NCBI RefSeq assembly: GCF_002192415.1
Contig: NZ_CP021780.1
Span: 2,418,001-2,482,000 of the forward strand
Origin: Paenibacillus donghaensis
GTDB lineage: Bacteria > Bacillota > Bacilli > Paenibacillales > Paenibacillaceae
Direction of reading: 5' to 3'
DNA: 64,000 nt
Part shown: positions 26,354 to 34,935 of the stretch, one piece after another
Numbering within the stretch: the stretch's first letter is position 1
How the letters are laid out: every line of letters begins with the position of its first letter
Program-made: the position numbers and the translations under genes
Notes under the pieces: generated by a model
Databases searched by the model: none
What the model saw: only the letters and a program-made list of their open reading frames with translations
Told to the model about the DNA's origin: nothing

Positions 26354-28000
26354 TTATGTGCTTTTACGCCAAAGACGCAATGTCAGGTCCAGAATCAGCT
26401 CCTGTGTGAACGATGTATACTCTGTCCAAGGGAAGGGAGGGAGGTGGTCAACGCGCGAATTTCCGGCGGGATCAGGATTCTTCCACGACTCCTTGTCTCT
26501 GAGCTCAGACCAGACGGCCTGAGAGTGGGCATCCTCATCCACAATGAACAGAAGCCTGTCCGCATCCGTAGACCCCAACTCTTCCAGCGTCAACGTCTGA
26601 TGGCTAAGATTACGATTAACAACGGACGCCGGGAGTAGATGCAGATCATCGTAGAGAACTTCGCCCAAGCTTCGATTAGACAACACCGTAATCTTCTGTC
26701 CGGATATTCGGGCAATGAGAAGCTTGTCCTTGGCGAGTTCGTGATCTAAGCCCGCCCGGACGGCCTGGGCTTTGCGCTCATATTTGTCCAACCATGCCGC
26801 CGTTTCCTTCGACTTGTTGAGGCATTCTCCGATGAATCTTAATTGCATCCGCCAATCCATTCGTAACCAGGGCACGAGATGAGTGGGTGCAATCTCTTGA
26901 AGCTGCTGCTGTATGTCCGGGCTTAGCGATTGCTCCAGCCCCAGAATGAAATCAGGATGGAGGGAGACAATCTGCTGTATTCTGATATCATGATCTGGGG
27001 CAAGCGGCAGTACCGCACCAGACTCATATTTACGGCGGTAATATTCAGTCCAAGGATGGTCAGCTGGAGCTGCGCAGGGAATAATATTCAGGGTAAGCAG
27101 TGCCCCAATCAGGCTGCCGTGGTAAGCGGCAATTTTCAGCTTGGCATTTCTCATGAATGTTGCCGGAGCTACACCGGTAATTTGCTTGAATTTGCGCCGG
27201 AAATAGGGTATGTCCTTGTAACCGACATAAGCAGCAATATCTTTCAGCTCATAATTTGTTTGAGGCAGCATAAGGCTCCTTGCTTGTCTGATCCGGTATT
27301 CGGTCAGGTATTCAATAGCACTGAGACCATATTTTTGCTTGAACAGTCTGATGAAATGCCTTGCACTAATTCCTGCTTCGCTGGCCAGCAGTTGGATGGA
27401 GAGATCTTCGCGATAATGTTGCTCTATATAAGTCTTGACCCGTTCCAAAACAGCCTCGGCATCGCTCAGCTGCAGCTGGCTGGCATCGCTCAGCAGACTA
27501 TACAGCAGCTCATAGAATCCGCTATGGGCACGCAGCCGCTGCAAGGGGTTCGTGCTTCCCATGGAACTGGCGATGGCCTCACAGTGTTTGCTAAATGTGA
27601 TAGTTGAAGCTATGGCTGCTTCTCCTTTCAGAGGGAAATGCATATGAAGATCCGATGAGCTTATCCGTTCCTGACGTTCAGGCATGCCATGCTGCTCAAA
27701 TACATCAAACCGCAGAATGTATAATCTCTGGTCTCCTGAACCCTCCAAATGGGCTTCAACCAATTGCCCGGGCAGGCAAACAAACACAAATCCCGCTCTG
27801 AGTTCAAAATACTTGCCATCTACCGTTATCCAACCCCGGCCGAATACCGGAATAAGGAGCATATGCGATTCAAGGAATTGCAGCCGCAGTGACCACTCTC
27901 CCTTGGGGCTGTTGTTCTGTTCGATGCTTCTAAGCCTGAACCACATCTGATCAAGCTGTTCGTATGTTCCCGCAGGCGGGACGCCATCCTTACCGTACAT
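26354..28000 (-). CDS. AraC-family regulator fused to a siderophore-binding domain (Btr-like)
   Basis: A 548-residue regulator in three parts: an N-terminal cupin-like sensor (RLQFLESHMLLIPVFGRGWITVDGKYFEL), a double AraC helix-turn-helix around residues 180-285 (LSIQLLASEAGISARHFIRLFKQKYG and LKDIAAYVGYKDIPYFRRKFKQITGVAP), and a C-terminal periplasmic-binding-protein-like domain (VSLHPDFILGLEQSLSPDIQQQLQEIAPTH). This is the architecture of Bacillus Btr (YbbB), which senses bacillibactin and activates feuABC. ATG 28000 has GGAAGGTGG 8 bases upstream. It lies in the same direction upstream of the binding-protein gene and so likely activates it when its own siderophore is present. Confidence 0.85.
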   Translation of the reverse strand: MYGKDGVPPAGTYEQLDQMWFRLRSIEQNNSPKGEWSLRLQFLESHMLLIPVFGRGWITVDGKYFELRAGFVFVCLPGQLVEAHLEGSGDQRLYILRFDVFEQHGMPERQERISSSDLHMHFPLKGEAAIASTITFSKHCEAIASSMGSTNPLQRLRAHSGFYELLYSLLSDASQLQLSDAEAVLERVKTYIEQHYREDLSIQLLASEAGISARHFIRLFKQKYGLSAIEYLTEYRIRQARSLMLPQTNYELKDIAAYVGYKDIPYFRRKFKQITGVAPATFMRNAKLKIAAYHGSLIGALLTLNIIPCAAPADHPWTEYYRRKYESGAVLPLAPDHDIRIQQIVSLHPDFILGLEQSLSPDIQQQLQEIAPTHLVPWLRMDWRMQLRFIGECLNKSKETAAWLDKYERKAQAVRAGLDHELAKDKLLIARISGQKITVLSNRSLGEVLYDDLHLLPASVVNRNLSHQTLTLEELGSTDADRLLFIVDEDAHSQAVWSELRDKESWKNPDPAGNSRVDHLPPFPWTEYTSFTQELILDLTLRLWRKST

Positions 28001-28079
28001 TCTTCGCACCACCTTCCGCTATGCATCAACGTGCAGATAAATATCTATCCGGCTTTGCCCTAAAGCCTCCGCATCGGCC

Positions 28080-28125
28080 AATAAAGAAGCGTAAGCTGCT
28101 CTAGGGCAGCTTACGCTTCTTTATT
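28080..28125. repeat. Perfect 20-bp hairpin in a divergent intergenic region
   Basis: The 20-base arm at 28080-28099 is repeated exactly inverted at 28106-28125 around TCTAGG. It looks like a strong bidirectional terminator with flanking A/T runs, yet it lies between the starts of two divergent genes (28000 minus, 28281 plus). The remaining 28126-28280 bases are AT-rich, promoter-like and gene-free. Confidence 0.75.
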
Positions 28126-28280
28126 GTTGACATTCTATAAGATATAAAAAAACGCCTTAAATATGGCGGAAATGTGAATATTCAAAAAATACTCCCTAAA
28201 TTATACCATAAAACAGCGTAAAAATCAAGCGTTGTTTACTATGCAGGCTAAATGGTACAACAGAAATGAGGTGAAGGATA

Positions 28281-29195
28281 ATGAAAAATAAGAGTTTAAC
28301 TGCACTCGTCAGCGCGTTCTCCAGAGCGTATCACGCGGAGCTTAATCAGCTCAAGATTTTTGATGATTCACTTGCCAGACAACTGTTAACCGATGAGGAA
28401 TACGAGGGTATTGCCGGCAACATGTCACAAGGGATTGCTTTTTTCCAGCCGGGATTTGTAGGCACACAGGAGCAGGCGCTGCGCAGAGTCGTTGACCACC
28501 AGCTGTCCCCATCACCGCTTGGCAGGGCTGCATTCGCCGAACAGGCCCTTGAGGTCGCCACTGTGCACGGTGCAAGGCAATATCTTATATTTGCCGCAGG
28601 GTACGATACCTTCGCTTACCGGCAGCCGGAGTGGGCATCGAAGCTGCAAATTTTTGAAATTGATCATCCTGCCACAGCAGATGACAAACGCAGACGCGTA
28701 GCGGCTCTGAACTTGGATCAGCCGTCGAATCTGCATTACATTTCAGCGGACTTTAGCGAACCGGACTGGCAGAGCCGGATGCTGGACAGCCATGCTTTTG
28801 ACTTGAGTGTAATCAGCTTCTGCAGCCTGCTGGGTATCAGCTACTATTTGCCCAAAGATGTGTTTAAGTCGTTCTTGTCAGCCATTGCGAAGTTGCTCCC
28901 AAGCGGCAGCAGTATTGTCTTCGATTATCCTGATGAGCATACATTCACTCCACAAGCGGGGGAACGCACGCAGAAGCAGGTGATGATGACCGCGCGCGCA
29001 GGTGAGCCGATGCAGGCAAGCTATTCCTATGCGGAGCTGGAACACATGCTGGAAGACGTCAACTTATTGATCTATCAGCATTTGACACCAGCCCAAATTA
29101 CCGGTCAGCTGTTTCAAGCCTACAATGACAGCCAGCCTGGCCAGCCCATCACAGCATTCGATAATGTGAATTATTGCTTGGCGGTTAAACGATAG
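28281..29195 (+). CDS. Class I SAM-dependent methyltransferase (leucine carboxyl methyltransferase family)
   Basis: A 304-residue protein of the PPM1/LCM family. AEQALEVATVHGARQYLIFAAGYDTFAYRQPEW is the SAM-binding loop region, FEIDHPATADDKRRR the following acidic strand and loop, and YISADFSEPDW the next. Bacterial members methylate small molecules or carboxyl groups; the substrate is unknown. ATG 28281 has GAGGTGAAGG upstream. It is a single gene with its own terminator (29231). Confidence 0.85.
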   Translation: MKNKSLTALVSAFSRAYHAELNQLKIFDDSLARQLLTDEEYEGIAGNMSQGIAFFQPGFVGTQEQALRRVVDHQLSPSPLGRAAFAEQALEVATVHGARQYLIFAAGYDTFAYRQPEWASKLQIFEIDHPATADDKRRRVAALNLDQPSNLHYISADFSEPDWQSRMLDSHAFDLSVISFCSLLGISYYLPKDVFKSFLSAIAKLLPSGSSIVFDYPDEHTFTPQAGERTQKQVMMTARAGEPMQASYSYAELEHMLEDVNLLIYQHLTPAQITGQLFQAYNDSQPGQPITAFDNVNYCLAVKR

Positions 29196-29230
29196 ATTTA
29201 CAAATGTCTGAACTGCGATAATAACAGCTT

Positions 29231-29267
29231 AAAGAGCCTGCTTCAGACCGGGCTCTTTCTGTTTTTA
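29231..29267 (+). terminator. Terminator after the methyltransferase gene
   Basis: AAAGAGCC (29231-29238) pairs with GGCTCTTT (29251-29258), followed by CTGTTTTT. Confidence 0.8.
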
Positions 29268-29351
29268 GTTTCCCAGCAGGGCGCTATTATTGTTAATCGG
29301 GGGCTGGAACAAATGTCACTCTTTAGTGCTGAGAAAGGAGGGATATTTTGT

Positions 29352-29450
29352 ATGGTGTCGAATTATGTACAAGCAATGTCTGAGACGAAAGTACCATGGC
29401 ATCACAACAAGATGAAAAGAATAAGCAAGGGGGATAAAAAGTGTCTGTAG
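29352..29450 (+). CDS. Small 32-residue open frame with a strong RBS, possible leader peptide
   Basis: MVSNYVQAMSETKVPWHHNK and 12 further residues, preceded by AAAGGAGG (29335-29342) at nine-base spacing, the best RBS of this locus. Its stop (29448-29450) overlaps the GTG start of the next gene by ten bases, so it may couple translation of that gene. No family is recognised; coding status rests on the RBS and overlap only. Confidence 0.45.
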   Translation: MVSNYVQAMSETKVPWHHNKMKRISKGDKKCL

Positions 29451-29947
29451 AGCAAAACAAACTGGGCATTAGCCTGAATCATGTGAAGGAGGGCTTGGAA
29501 CAGAGAAAGAGAAAAATACAGAATCATCAAGAGATCACTTCGCTGCAGCATAAGGTGAAAGAGGCGTCACAGCAGAAGACTAAGATCTATCTTGAGTTAG
29601 GAAAGATGGTACATAAGATGATACGAGATGGTCGTATTCAGAACGAAGAGCTACTTCAGATGGTGCGGCCCATTACTGCGCAGGATAGACTCATTTATGA
29701 GACATTGAAACAGATAGAACAAATAAATATACTTCTCCCTAACCATGTGAAATGTGAATGCGGGACTTTTTTGCCGGAAGACCAGCCTTATTGCACGGCA
29801 TGTGGTTCGAAAAATTTACAGTATGAATTGGACACTACTCAGTCATTGAAGATCTGCAGCGGTTGTGAAGCAGAGATTGCGCAATCGTCAGTCTTCTGTC
29901 CTTGTTGCGGTATTGCCACTATGGATGTTATGCAGGAGGGGAGTTAA
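29441..29947 (+). CDS. Double zinc-ribbon protein of unknown function
   Basis: A 168-residue soluble protein. The first 100 residues are helical and charged, with coiled-coil character (LQHKVKEASQQKTKIYLELGKMVHKMI). Two zinc ribbons follow: CECGTFLPEDQPYCTACG and ICSGCEAEIAQSSVFCPCCG. GTG 29441 is preceded by GGGGG at suitable distance and overlaps the small open frame. Three consecutive genes here begin or end with such ribbons, suggesting shared partners or a membrane complex. I do not recognise a defined role. Confidence 0.75.
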   Translation: MSVEQNKLGISLNHVKEGLEQRKRKIQNHQEITSLQHKVKEASQQKTKIYLELGKMVHKMIRDGRIQNEELLQMVRPITAQDRLIYETLKQIEQINILLPNHVKCECGTFLPEDQPYCTACGSKNLQYELDTTQSLKICSGCEAEIAQSSVFCPCCGIATMDVMQEGS

Positions 29948-29949
29948 CC

Positions 29950-31467
29950 TTGTACTGCGCCAAATGTGGCATGAAAAATGCGGATTATGCTTTGTATTGC
30001 GGGAATGACGGATATGACCTGCAGCTCAGCAGCAGTGAGATTCACTTACAGCCTATAGAAGCGGGATATTGTTCAGCTTGCGGAGTATCCATGGCGAGAC
30101 ACGCAGCATACTGCAGCGCATGTGGTGAGGAGGCTGGCAGTCATGTAGCTATTCAAACGTCGGTTTCATCAATCCTTAAGCCAGGGAATGCGGACAATCG
30201 TAGGATAACCACTTTCAGATGTGGAGTAGATATCAAATCGTTTTTAACAAGAGGGATGCTTGGCGGTGTTGCGGCTGTTGCTGTCCTGTTAATCCTTAGC
30301 ATGGTCATCAGTATTACCCTGAATAAGCAAATACCTGAGCTGATGAGTGAAGAAAATCCTTACATAGAGCTATTGAATCAATATGAAATAGACAGTAATT
30401 TTACGATATTTGGAGTTTCCGAGACAGCCATGGCTGTTAATCTTATCTCTTCCAGTATGCACATAAATGGAGATGTTGATTTGTTCGGAAGTCAGGGGCT
30501 TAACATCCATATGGGGCTGATAGCTCTGCTGGTGGTGCCGTTTGTAGCGCTGGTCTTCGGGGGGTACTTGTCAGCCCGTATCTATCGTCTCTCCGAGAAG
30601 CGGGAAGGTTTCTTGGTCTCCATGGTAATCGGTTTATATTATGGTGGAAGTCTGCTAATCGTATCCAGGCTGGCGGGATTCTCCAAACAGATCGGGATGG
30701 AAATGTATACCTACGACCAGTCTTCAAAGTTGGTTTACTCGTTTTCTTGGGTAGAAGCATTATTCTTTGGCTGGCTACTGGGTACCTTGTTTAGCTGGAT
30801 TGGATACAGATTGTATACCCGTATACATAGCGATAAGAAGTGGCTCTTAAAGGAGAGTGCAGTTGCACAAGCGATTCGCGCAGTTGTTATAGGTCTGGCC
30901 ACACTGTCTTTACTGACATTTGTTATTATGGCGATGAAGTTTGGGCAACAGATTTCTACTTCTGCCAACCTCCTGTTGGCCCCCCAGTTAGGGCTCTATT
31001 TATTGAATTTATCCCATTTGGGAACGATTCATTTTGGCGGAGAGGGGGAGAAGCTACATTACTCATTACTAGCCGGCCTGCGTTCAGACAGCGTGGAGGA
31101 TTTGAATGGTTACAACGGTTTTTTTCTGGCACCGCATTTTCTAGATGGTTATGTGTACTGTGGCCTATTTATTACTCTCATAATTTTGATATGGGTAGGA
31201 TATGGATATGTTAGAACCCTAAGACAAAGTCCTAACCTTCTGTCTTCCATTGGTATTTTCAGCGTCACCTATGGTGCCATGATGGCTTTTTTGGCTAAAA
31301 TATCTTTGATTGGCTTCACGATGGCAGGTGGTGGGCAATCAGAGGATGGCTGGTTCATGAGTACTTTTTATTTGAATTTTAGTATGGGCTACGTATTCCT
31401 TACCAGTTTTATTATTTCATTACTGATGCTGCTGGTTGGTTCTTTTGTATCGCAAAAGCTCCATTAA
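29950..31467 (+). CDS. Zinc-ribbon multi-spanning membrane protein
   Basis: A 505-residue protein. TTG 29950 is the start: GGAGGGGAG lies six bases upstream and the product begins directly with two CxxC ribbons (YCAKCGMKNADYALYCGND, YCSACGVSMARHAAYCSACG). A linker leads to about eight hydrophobic segments, the first near residue 100 (GMLGGVAAVAVLLILSMVISI), others such as LIALLVVPFVALVFGGYLSARIY and the last at the C-terminus. A cytoplasmic ribbon followed by an integral membrane domain is common in Firmicute unknowns. It starts two bases after the previous gene and is 27 before the vWA gene. No transport or enzyme motif was found. Confidence 0.75.
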   Translation: MYCAKCGMKNADYALYCGNDGYDLQLSSSEIHLQPIEAGYCSACGVSMARHAAYCSACGEEAGSHVAIQTSVSSILKPGNADNRRITTFRCGVDIKSFLTRGMLGGVAAVAVLLILSMVISITLNKQIPELMSEENPYIELLNQYEIDSNFTIFGVSETAMAVNLISSSMHINGDVDLFGSQGLNIHMGLIALLVVPFVALVFGGYLSARIYRLSEKREGFLVSMVIGLYYGGSLLIVSRLAGFSKQIGMEMYTYDQSSKLVYSFSWVEALFFGWLLGTLFSWIGYRLYTRIHSDKKWLLKESAVAQAIRAVVIGLATLSLLTFVIMAMKFGQQISTSANLLLAPQLGLYLLNLSHLGTIHFGGEGEKLHYSLLAGLRSDSVEDLNGYNGFFLAPHFLDGYVYCGLFITLIILIWVGYGYVRTLRQSPNLLSSIGIFSVTYGAMMAFLAKISLIGFTMAGGGQSEDGWFMSTFYLNFSMGYVFLTSFIISLLMLLVGSFVSQKLH

Positions 31468-31494
31468 TTTAAATACACATAGAGTAGGGCGGGA

Positions 31495-33231
31495 ATGAAT
31501 ATGTTTTGCGGTAAATGCGGTACAGAGGCATCGTCGAATGATCGTTTTTGCAAAAAATGCGGCGGTGCGTTAATGGGAGAAACAGATCTTGGTGAGCCAC
31601 AGCCACAGCTTGAAGCAGTACCTTCGACTGAGATTCACCTTGTAAGGAAGAAGAAATCTACTTCGTGGAAGATTCCAACACTTGCGATTATCGCAGTATT
31701 GCTGTTGGCAGGAGGTATTTATGCCTGGCGGGGGACTCTGAGTGATAATAGTCAAGCTAAGGTGGAGACTGTTCAAGCTGAGACGTCAGATTCATTAGGT
31801 GAGCCCGTGGTTTCACCCGCACCACCCGTACCAACCGAAGCGGTAGAAGCAACTCCTTCACAAACGGTTTCCCCGGTGGAACCAGCTTTTATCAAAGTTA
31901 ATCAGGTGGATTCCTCCCAGTACGAGAAAGCGGGGGTGGATGTATATTTCTCTTTATTCGAAGATCAGGACCTTCAGCAGGAAATTGAAACAATGTCGCT
32001 TAGTAAAGACATGTTCACTGTAAACGGACAGCCGGTTTATGGCCTTTCCTTGGTAGAAGATAGTGACACGGTCAGTGTTAATCTGGTTATTGACAAAAGC
32101 GGCAGTATGCAAGACCAGCCCAATGCTGATGTACATACTTCCAAGATGGATCTGGTCAGAGAAGCGGCGGTGCAATTCATTGACAATATTCCTGCTGCAG
32201 CCAAAGGGCAATTCGAGGTCTTGTCTTTCTCAAGCTATGTTCCGGCTGTTGCTGATGTTCCATTTACTTCTAACCGGAGCATGGTTAGCAGTCAACTCTC
32301 CTCTTTGGAATCCGATGGTGGAGAGACCGCTCTGTATGACTCCTTAACCAAAGCTTTATATGATACGAATGAGCAGCAGGGGCCAAAGTATGTAATTGCG
32401 TTCACAGATGGCATAGACTCTAACTATGGTTCTTCAGTTGAATCTGTTATTGATCTGTCAAGACAATTGGGGATTCCAATCTACATGGTGGGTTTTGGAG
32501 GAGAAGATGACAAATTATCATATATTTCGGATGAAACGGGCGGACAACATTTTTTCCTGAGTGTGGATGATGACCTGCAGACAGAGCTGAAACGCATCTA
32601 TGATACGGTTTTCCAAAGATATGTGAAGCAGTACAAGCTGACTTATCTTCCGGCAAAAAAAGTGGCTCCGGGTCAAGAATTTTCGTTCATAATGAACATG
32701 AACGCTCCACAGCAACAAGCAGAGACTACCTCACTGACATATGAACGGAAGCTCGACAACAATTCCATTGCTGTGCAGAATGCCTTGTTCGAATATCAGG
32801 TCAATTATGCGCAATCAGTCAACCTGTTGGATTTCTCTCTGGTTCAAGATAATGTACAGGAAGGTTCGGAGTTCTATAACAATCTCAAAAAACGTATTGA
32901 GATAGACTATGGGAATGCAAACGCCAAAGGCACACCAAAGATTATTGATCCGCTGGAGAACTACCGGATTGATTCCATAAGCCAGGTTCAGGATGGAGCA
33001 TACAAAATCAAATTTTTCAAGCTATTTCCGGTTCTACTCGATAACGAACAGGTCTATGAGGCAGATTTGAATACTTATACACTTGTTCGAAGTCAAACAT
33101 CAGGTAATTGGCAAGTAAGTAACTTTGGGAGAGAAGAGTGCTCTATCTATCGTGACCCCTCTGACCCAGGCTCCTTATGTACTGATAACGGAGTGAAAAA
33201 ATTATTTAGTGGCGATCCTTGGCCAAACTGA
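31495..33231 (+). CDS. Zinc-ribbon, single-span membrane protein with extracellular vWA domain
   Basis: A 578-residue protein. The N-terminal ribbon MFCGKCGTEASSNDRFCKKCGG is followed by one membrane span (IPTLAIIAVLLLAGGIYAW, about residues 60-78), a Pro/Thr/Glu-rich stalk and a von Willebrand A domain from about residue 185. The metal-site motif DKSGSMQ, the Thr/Asp positions (GETALYDSL) and FTDGIDSNYG are intact, so a divalent metal can bind. The C-terminal 200 residues are unknown. Either ATG 31495 or 31501 could start it. It probably works at the cell surface, next to a wall amidase gene 12 bases downstream. Confidence 0.85.
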   Translation: MNMFCGKCGTEASSNDRFCKKCGGALMGETDLGEPQPQLEAVPSTEIHLVRKKKSTSWKIPTLAIIAVLLLAGGIYAWRGTLSDNSQAKVETVQAETSDSLGEPVVSPAPPVPTEAVEATPSQTVSPVEPAFIKVNQVDSSQYEKAGVDVYFSLFEDQDLQQEIETMSLSKDMFTVNGQPVYGLSLVEDSDTVSVNLVIDKSGSMQDQPNADVHTSKMDLVREAAVQFIDNIPAAAKGQFEVLSFSSYVPAVADVPFTSNRSMVSSQLSSLESDGGETALYDSLTKALYDTNEQQGPKYVIAFTDGIDSNYGSSVESVIDLSRQLGIPIYMVGFGGEDDKLSYISDETGGQHFFLSVDDDLQTELKRIYDTVFQRYVKQYKLTYLPAKKVAPGQEFSFIMNMNAPQQQAETTSLTYERKLDNNSIAVQNALFEYQVNYAQSVNLLDFSLVQDNVQEGSEFYNNLKKRIEIDYGNANAKGTPKIIDPLENYRIDSISQVQDGAYKIKFFKLFPVLLDNEQVYEADLNTYTLVRSQTSGNWQVSNFGREECSIYRDPSDPGSLCTDNGVKKLFSGDPWPN

Positions 33232-33243
33232 TAGGAGTATATA

Positions 33244-33993
33244 ATGCGTGTGAAATCGAGTGTTATCATCTTAGTTATCATGATCTTATTGATCTCAAGC
33301 CATGTTCCGATAAGAGCTGATGCGAGTGCTGCAGGTTCTAAATCACTGGCCAGAGCAACGGGACAGAAAGTTATCTGTATAGATGCCGGGCACCAAAGCA
33401 AAGGTAATAACGCTAAAGAGCCAATATCGCCAGGAAGCCGCACGGTTAAACCAAAGGTGTCCAGCGGTACACAAGGCGTGGCCACCGGCAAACCCGAATA
33501 TAAACTCACCTTGGAAGTGGCATTGAAGCTGGAGAAAGTGCTTCAGAATGATTACAAGGTGGTAATGCTTCGCCGTAGTAATAATGTAGATATATCTAAT
33601 AGCGAACGGGCCACACGTTGTAATCAGGCAGGTGCCGATCTCGCCCTTAGACTACATGCGGATGGAAATGACAATCGCAGTATACAAGGGATGTCATTTC
33701 TATACCCTTCTGCCGATAGCCCATCCACAAAGAAAATTGCACCGCAAAGTCTCGAGATCACTAAGGTCTTGTCTAAAGCTGTGCTTAAGGAAACACAGGC
33801 AACCTCGCGTGGATTAATTCCACGTAGCGATCTGACCGGATTCAACTGGTCAAAAGTGCCTGTTCTGCTTATCGAAATGGGCTTCATGACAAACCGGGAA
33901 GAAGACCTGAAGTTAAGCCAAGCGGCATATCAGGATAAGATTGTTCTAGGGATTAAAAAAGGTTTGGATTCTTATTATAAAGTAAAGAAATAA
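33244..33993 (+). CDS. Secreted N-acetylmuramoyl-L-alanine amidase (Amidase_3)
   Basis: A 249-residue zinc amidase that cuts between the glycan strand and stem peptide of peptidoglycan. An N-terminal signal peptide of about 28 residues ends near ADASA. The catalytic fold shows VICIDAGHQSKG (zinc His), LTLEVALKLEKVL (zinc Glu), LALRLHADGNDN (third zinc His) and PVLLIEMGFMTNREED (catalytic Glu). Loops after DAGHQ are longer than usual (KGNNAKEPISPGSRT). It has no wall-binding repeats. It ends the zinc-ribbon/vWA operon and is followed by a terminator, so the operon acts at the envelope. Confidence 0.9.
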   Translation: MRVKSSVIILVIMILLISSHVPIRADASAAGSKSLARATGQKVICIDAGHQSKGNNAKEPISPGSRTVKPKVSSGTQGVATGKPEYKLTLEVALKLEKVLQNDYKVVMLRRSNNVDISNSERATRCNQAGADLALRLHADGNDNRSIQGMSFLYPSADSPSTKKIAPQSLEITKVLSKAVLKETQATSRGLIPRSDLTGFNWSKVPVLLIEMGFMTNREEDLKLSQAAYQDKIVLGIKKGLDSYYKVKK

Positions 33994-34019
33994 ACTTCCA
34001 CCATCTTAAGCTTAGTACG

Positions 34020-34048
34020 AAAAGCCCGCGCCATGTGCGGGCTTTTTA
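34020..34048 (+). terminator. Terminator after the amidase operon
   Basis: AAAAGCCCGC pairs with GCGGGCTTTT around GCCATGT at 34020-34046. Confidence 0.85.
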
Positions 34049-34095
34049 CTTTTACGTTTCCACGGTGCTGATAGAATTTTCCCTCAACAAATCAT

Positions 34096-34608
34096 TCAAT
34101 TGAAGTATAATCGGTTTAATTCTTGTATTTGTATCTCATTTTTATTATCCACAATAATAAAATAGGGCAATTGCCACTTCTGCGTAGCTAATGCTTGTTT
34201 ACTGGTAGGAGTATCCCAACTAGGATAGACTCGAATAGCCATTTTTCCTTTGGCAGCAGCTGTTGTAAGGATCTTATGTTTCACAAGAACATCTTTTGGA
34301 AAAACAAATTGTCCAAGATCATTGGTAGTGGGGTTAAAAACATTAATAACCAATAAGTCAGGGGCGTTTTCATAAGAAAAGGCCTGGTTTTTATGATCTG
34401 CATCTTTTTCCCAGAAAACGACGAACTGTCCTGTTTTGGTCGGTGTTATTTTGGCAACTCTAAACCGAACGGACTTGGAATTTAGCTGGAATAGACCAGC
34501 TCCATATTCGGAGTTCTGAGGTTCCTCGCGGATCGATTCAATTGTTAAGTGAGTAGGTTCATACAATACTTCTTTTACATAGGTTAGGGTCTTATAAAAT
34601 GTATTCAT
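34096..34608 (-). CDS. mepB: MepB-family protein
   Basis: A 170-residue cytoplasmic protein. SEYGAGLFQLNSKSVRFRVAKITPTKTGQFVVFWEKD and KQALATQKWQLPYFI match the MepB protein of the staphylococcal mepRAB locus; the function of MepB is not established. Here it stands alone, without the MepR regulator or MepA efflux pump. GGAGAC lies upstream of the start on the reverse strand. The downstream side ends near the amidase terminator. Confidence 0.8.
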   Translation of the reverse strand: MNTFYKTLTYVKEVLYEPTHLTIESIREEPQNSEYGAGLFQLNSKSVRFRVAKITPTKTGQFVVFWEKDADHKNQAFSYENAPDLLVINVFNPTTNDLGQFVFPKDVLVKHKILTTAAAKGKMAIRVYPSWDTPTSKQALATQKWQLPYFIIVDNKNEIQIQELNRLYFN

Positions 34609-34935
34609 AGTTGTCTCCTTAGTTATTGCATATTCACTTCGAATCTTCCCTCAGCGCGGTGTGAGCACGTATCCCAGATGGATAAACGCCAGCCTTGAAT
34701 GGCGGTAGAATGTGGTGCGACTCATATGAAAAGTTTCACATGGTCAAGAAGCGTCTCGTCCGCTGCTCGTGTCTGGCCGTATTCCGTCTCCAGGCTCATC
34801 TCCAGATGAGCTAGGATCTACAAATATACTATACTATTTCTTGATTCGTAACCTCAGCAGATGATTTCGTAACCTTACAGCTTAATTGTCGTATAAAGAT
34901 AAAAAACAAAATACGAAGTTAAGGTAGTGCATCAT
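34609..34935. other. Gene-free stretch before the prenyltransferase-like gene
   Basis: No convincing gene. It contains a perfect 8-base inverted repeat (GCTCATCT-CC-AGATGAGC near 34793-34810). On the reverse strand 34722-34818 reads as about 30 open codons without a start, which could be decayed coding debris. The last 120 bases are AT-rich and promoter-like. Confidence 0.4.
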
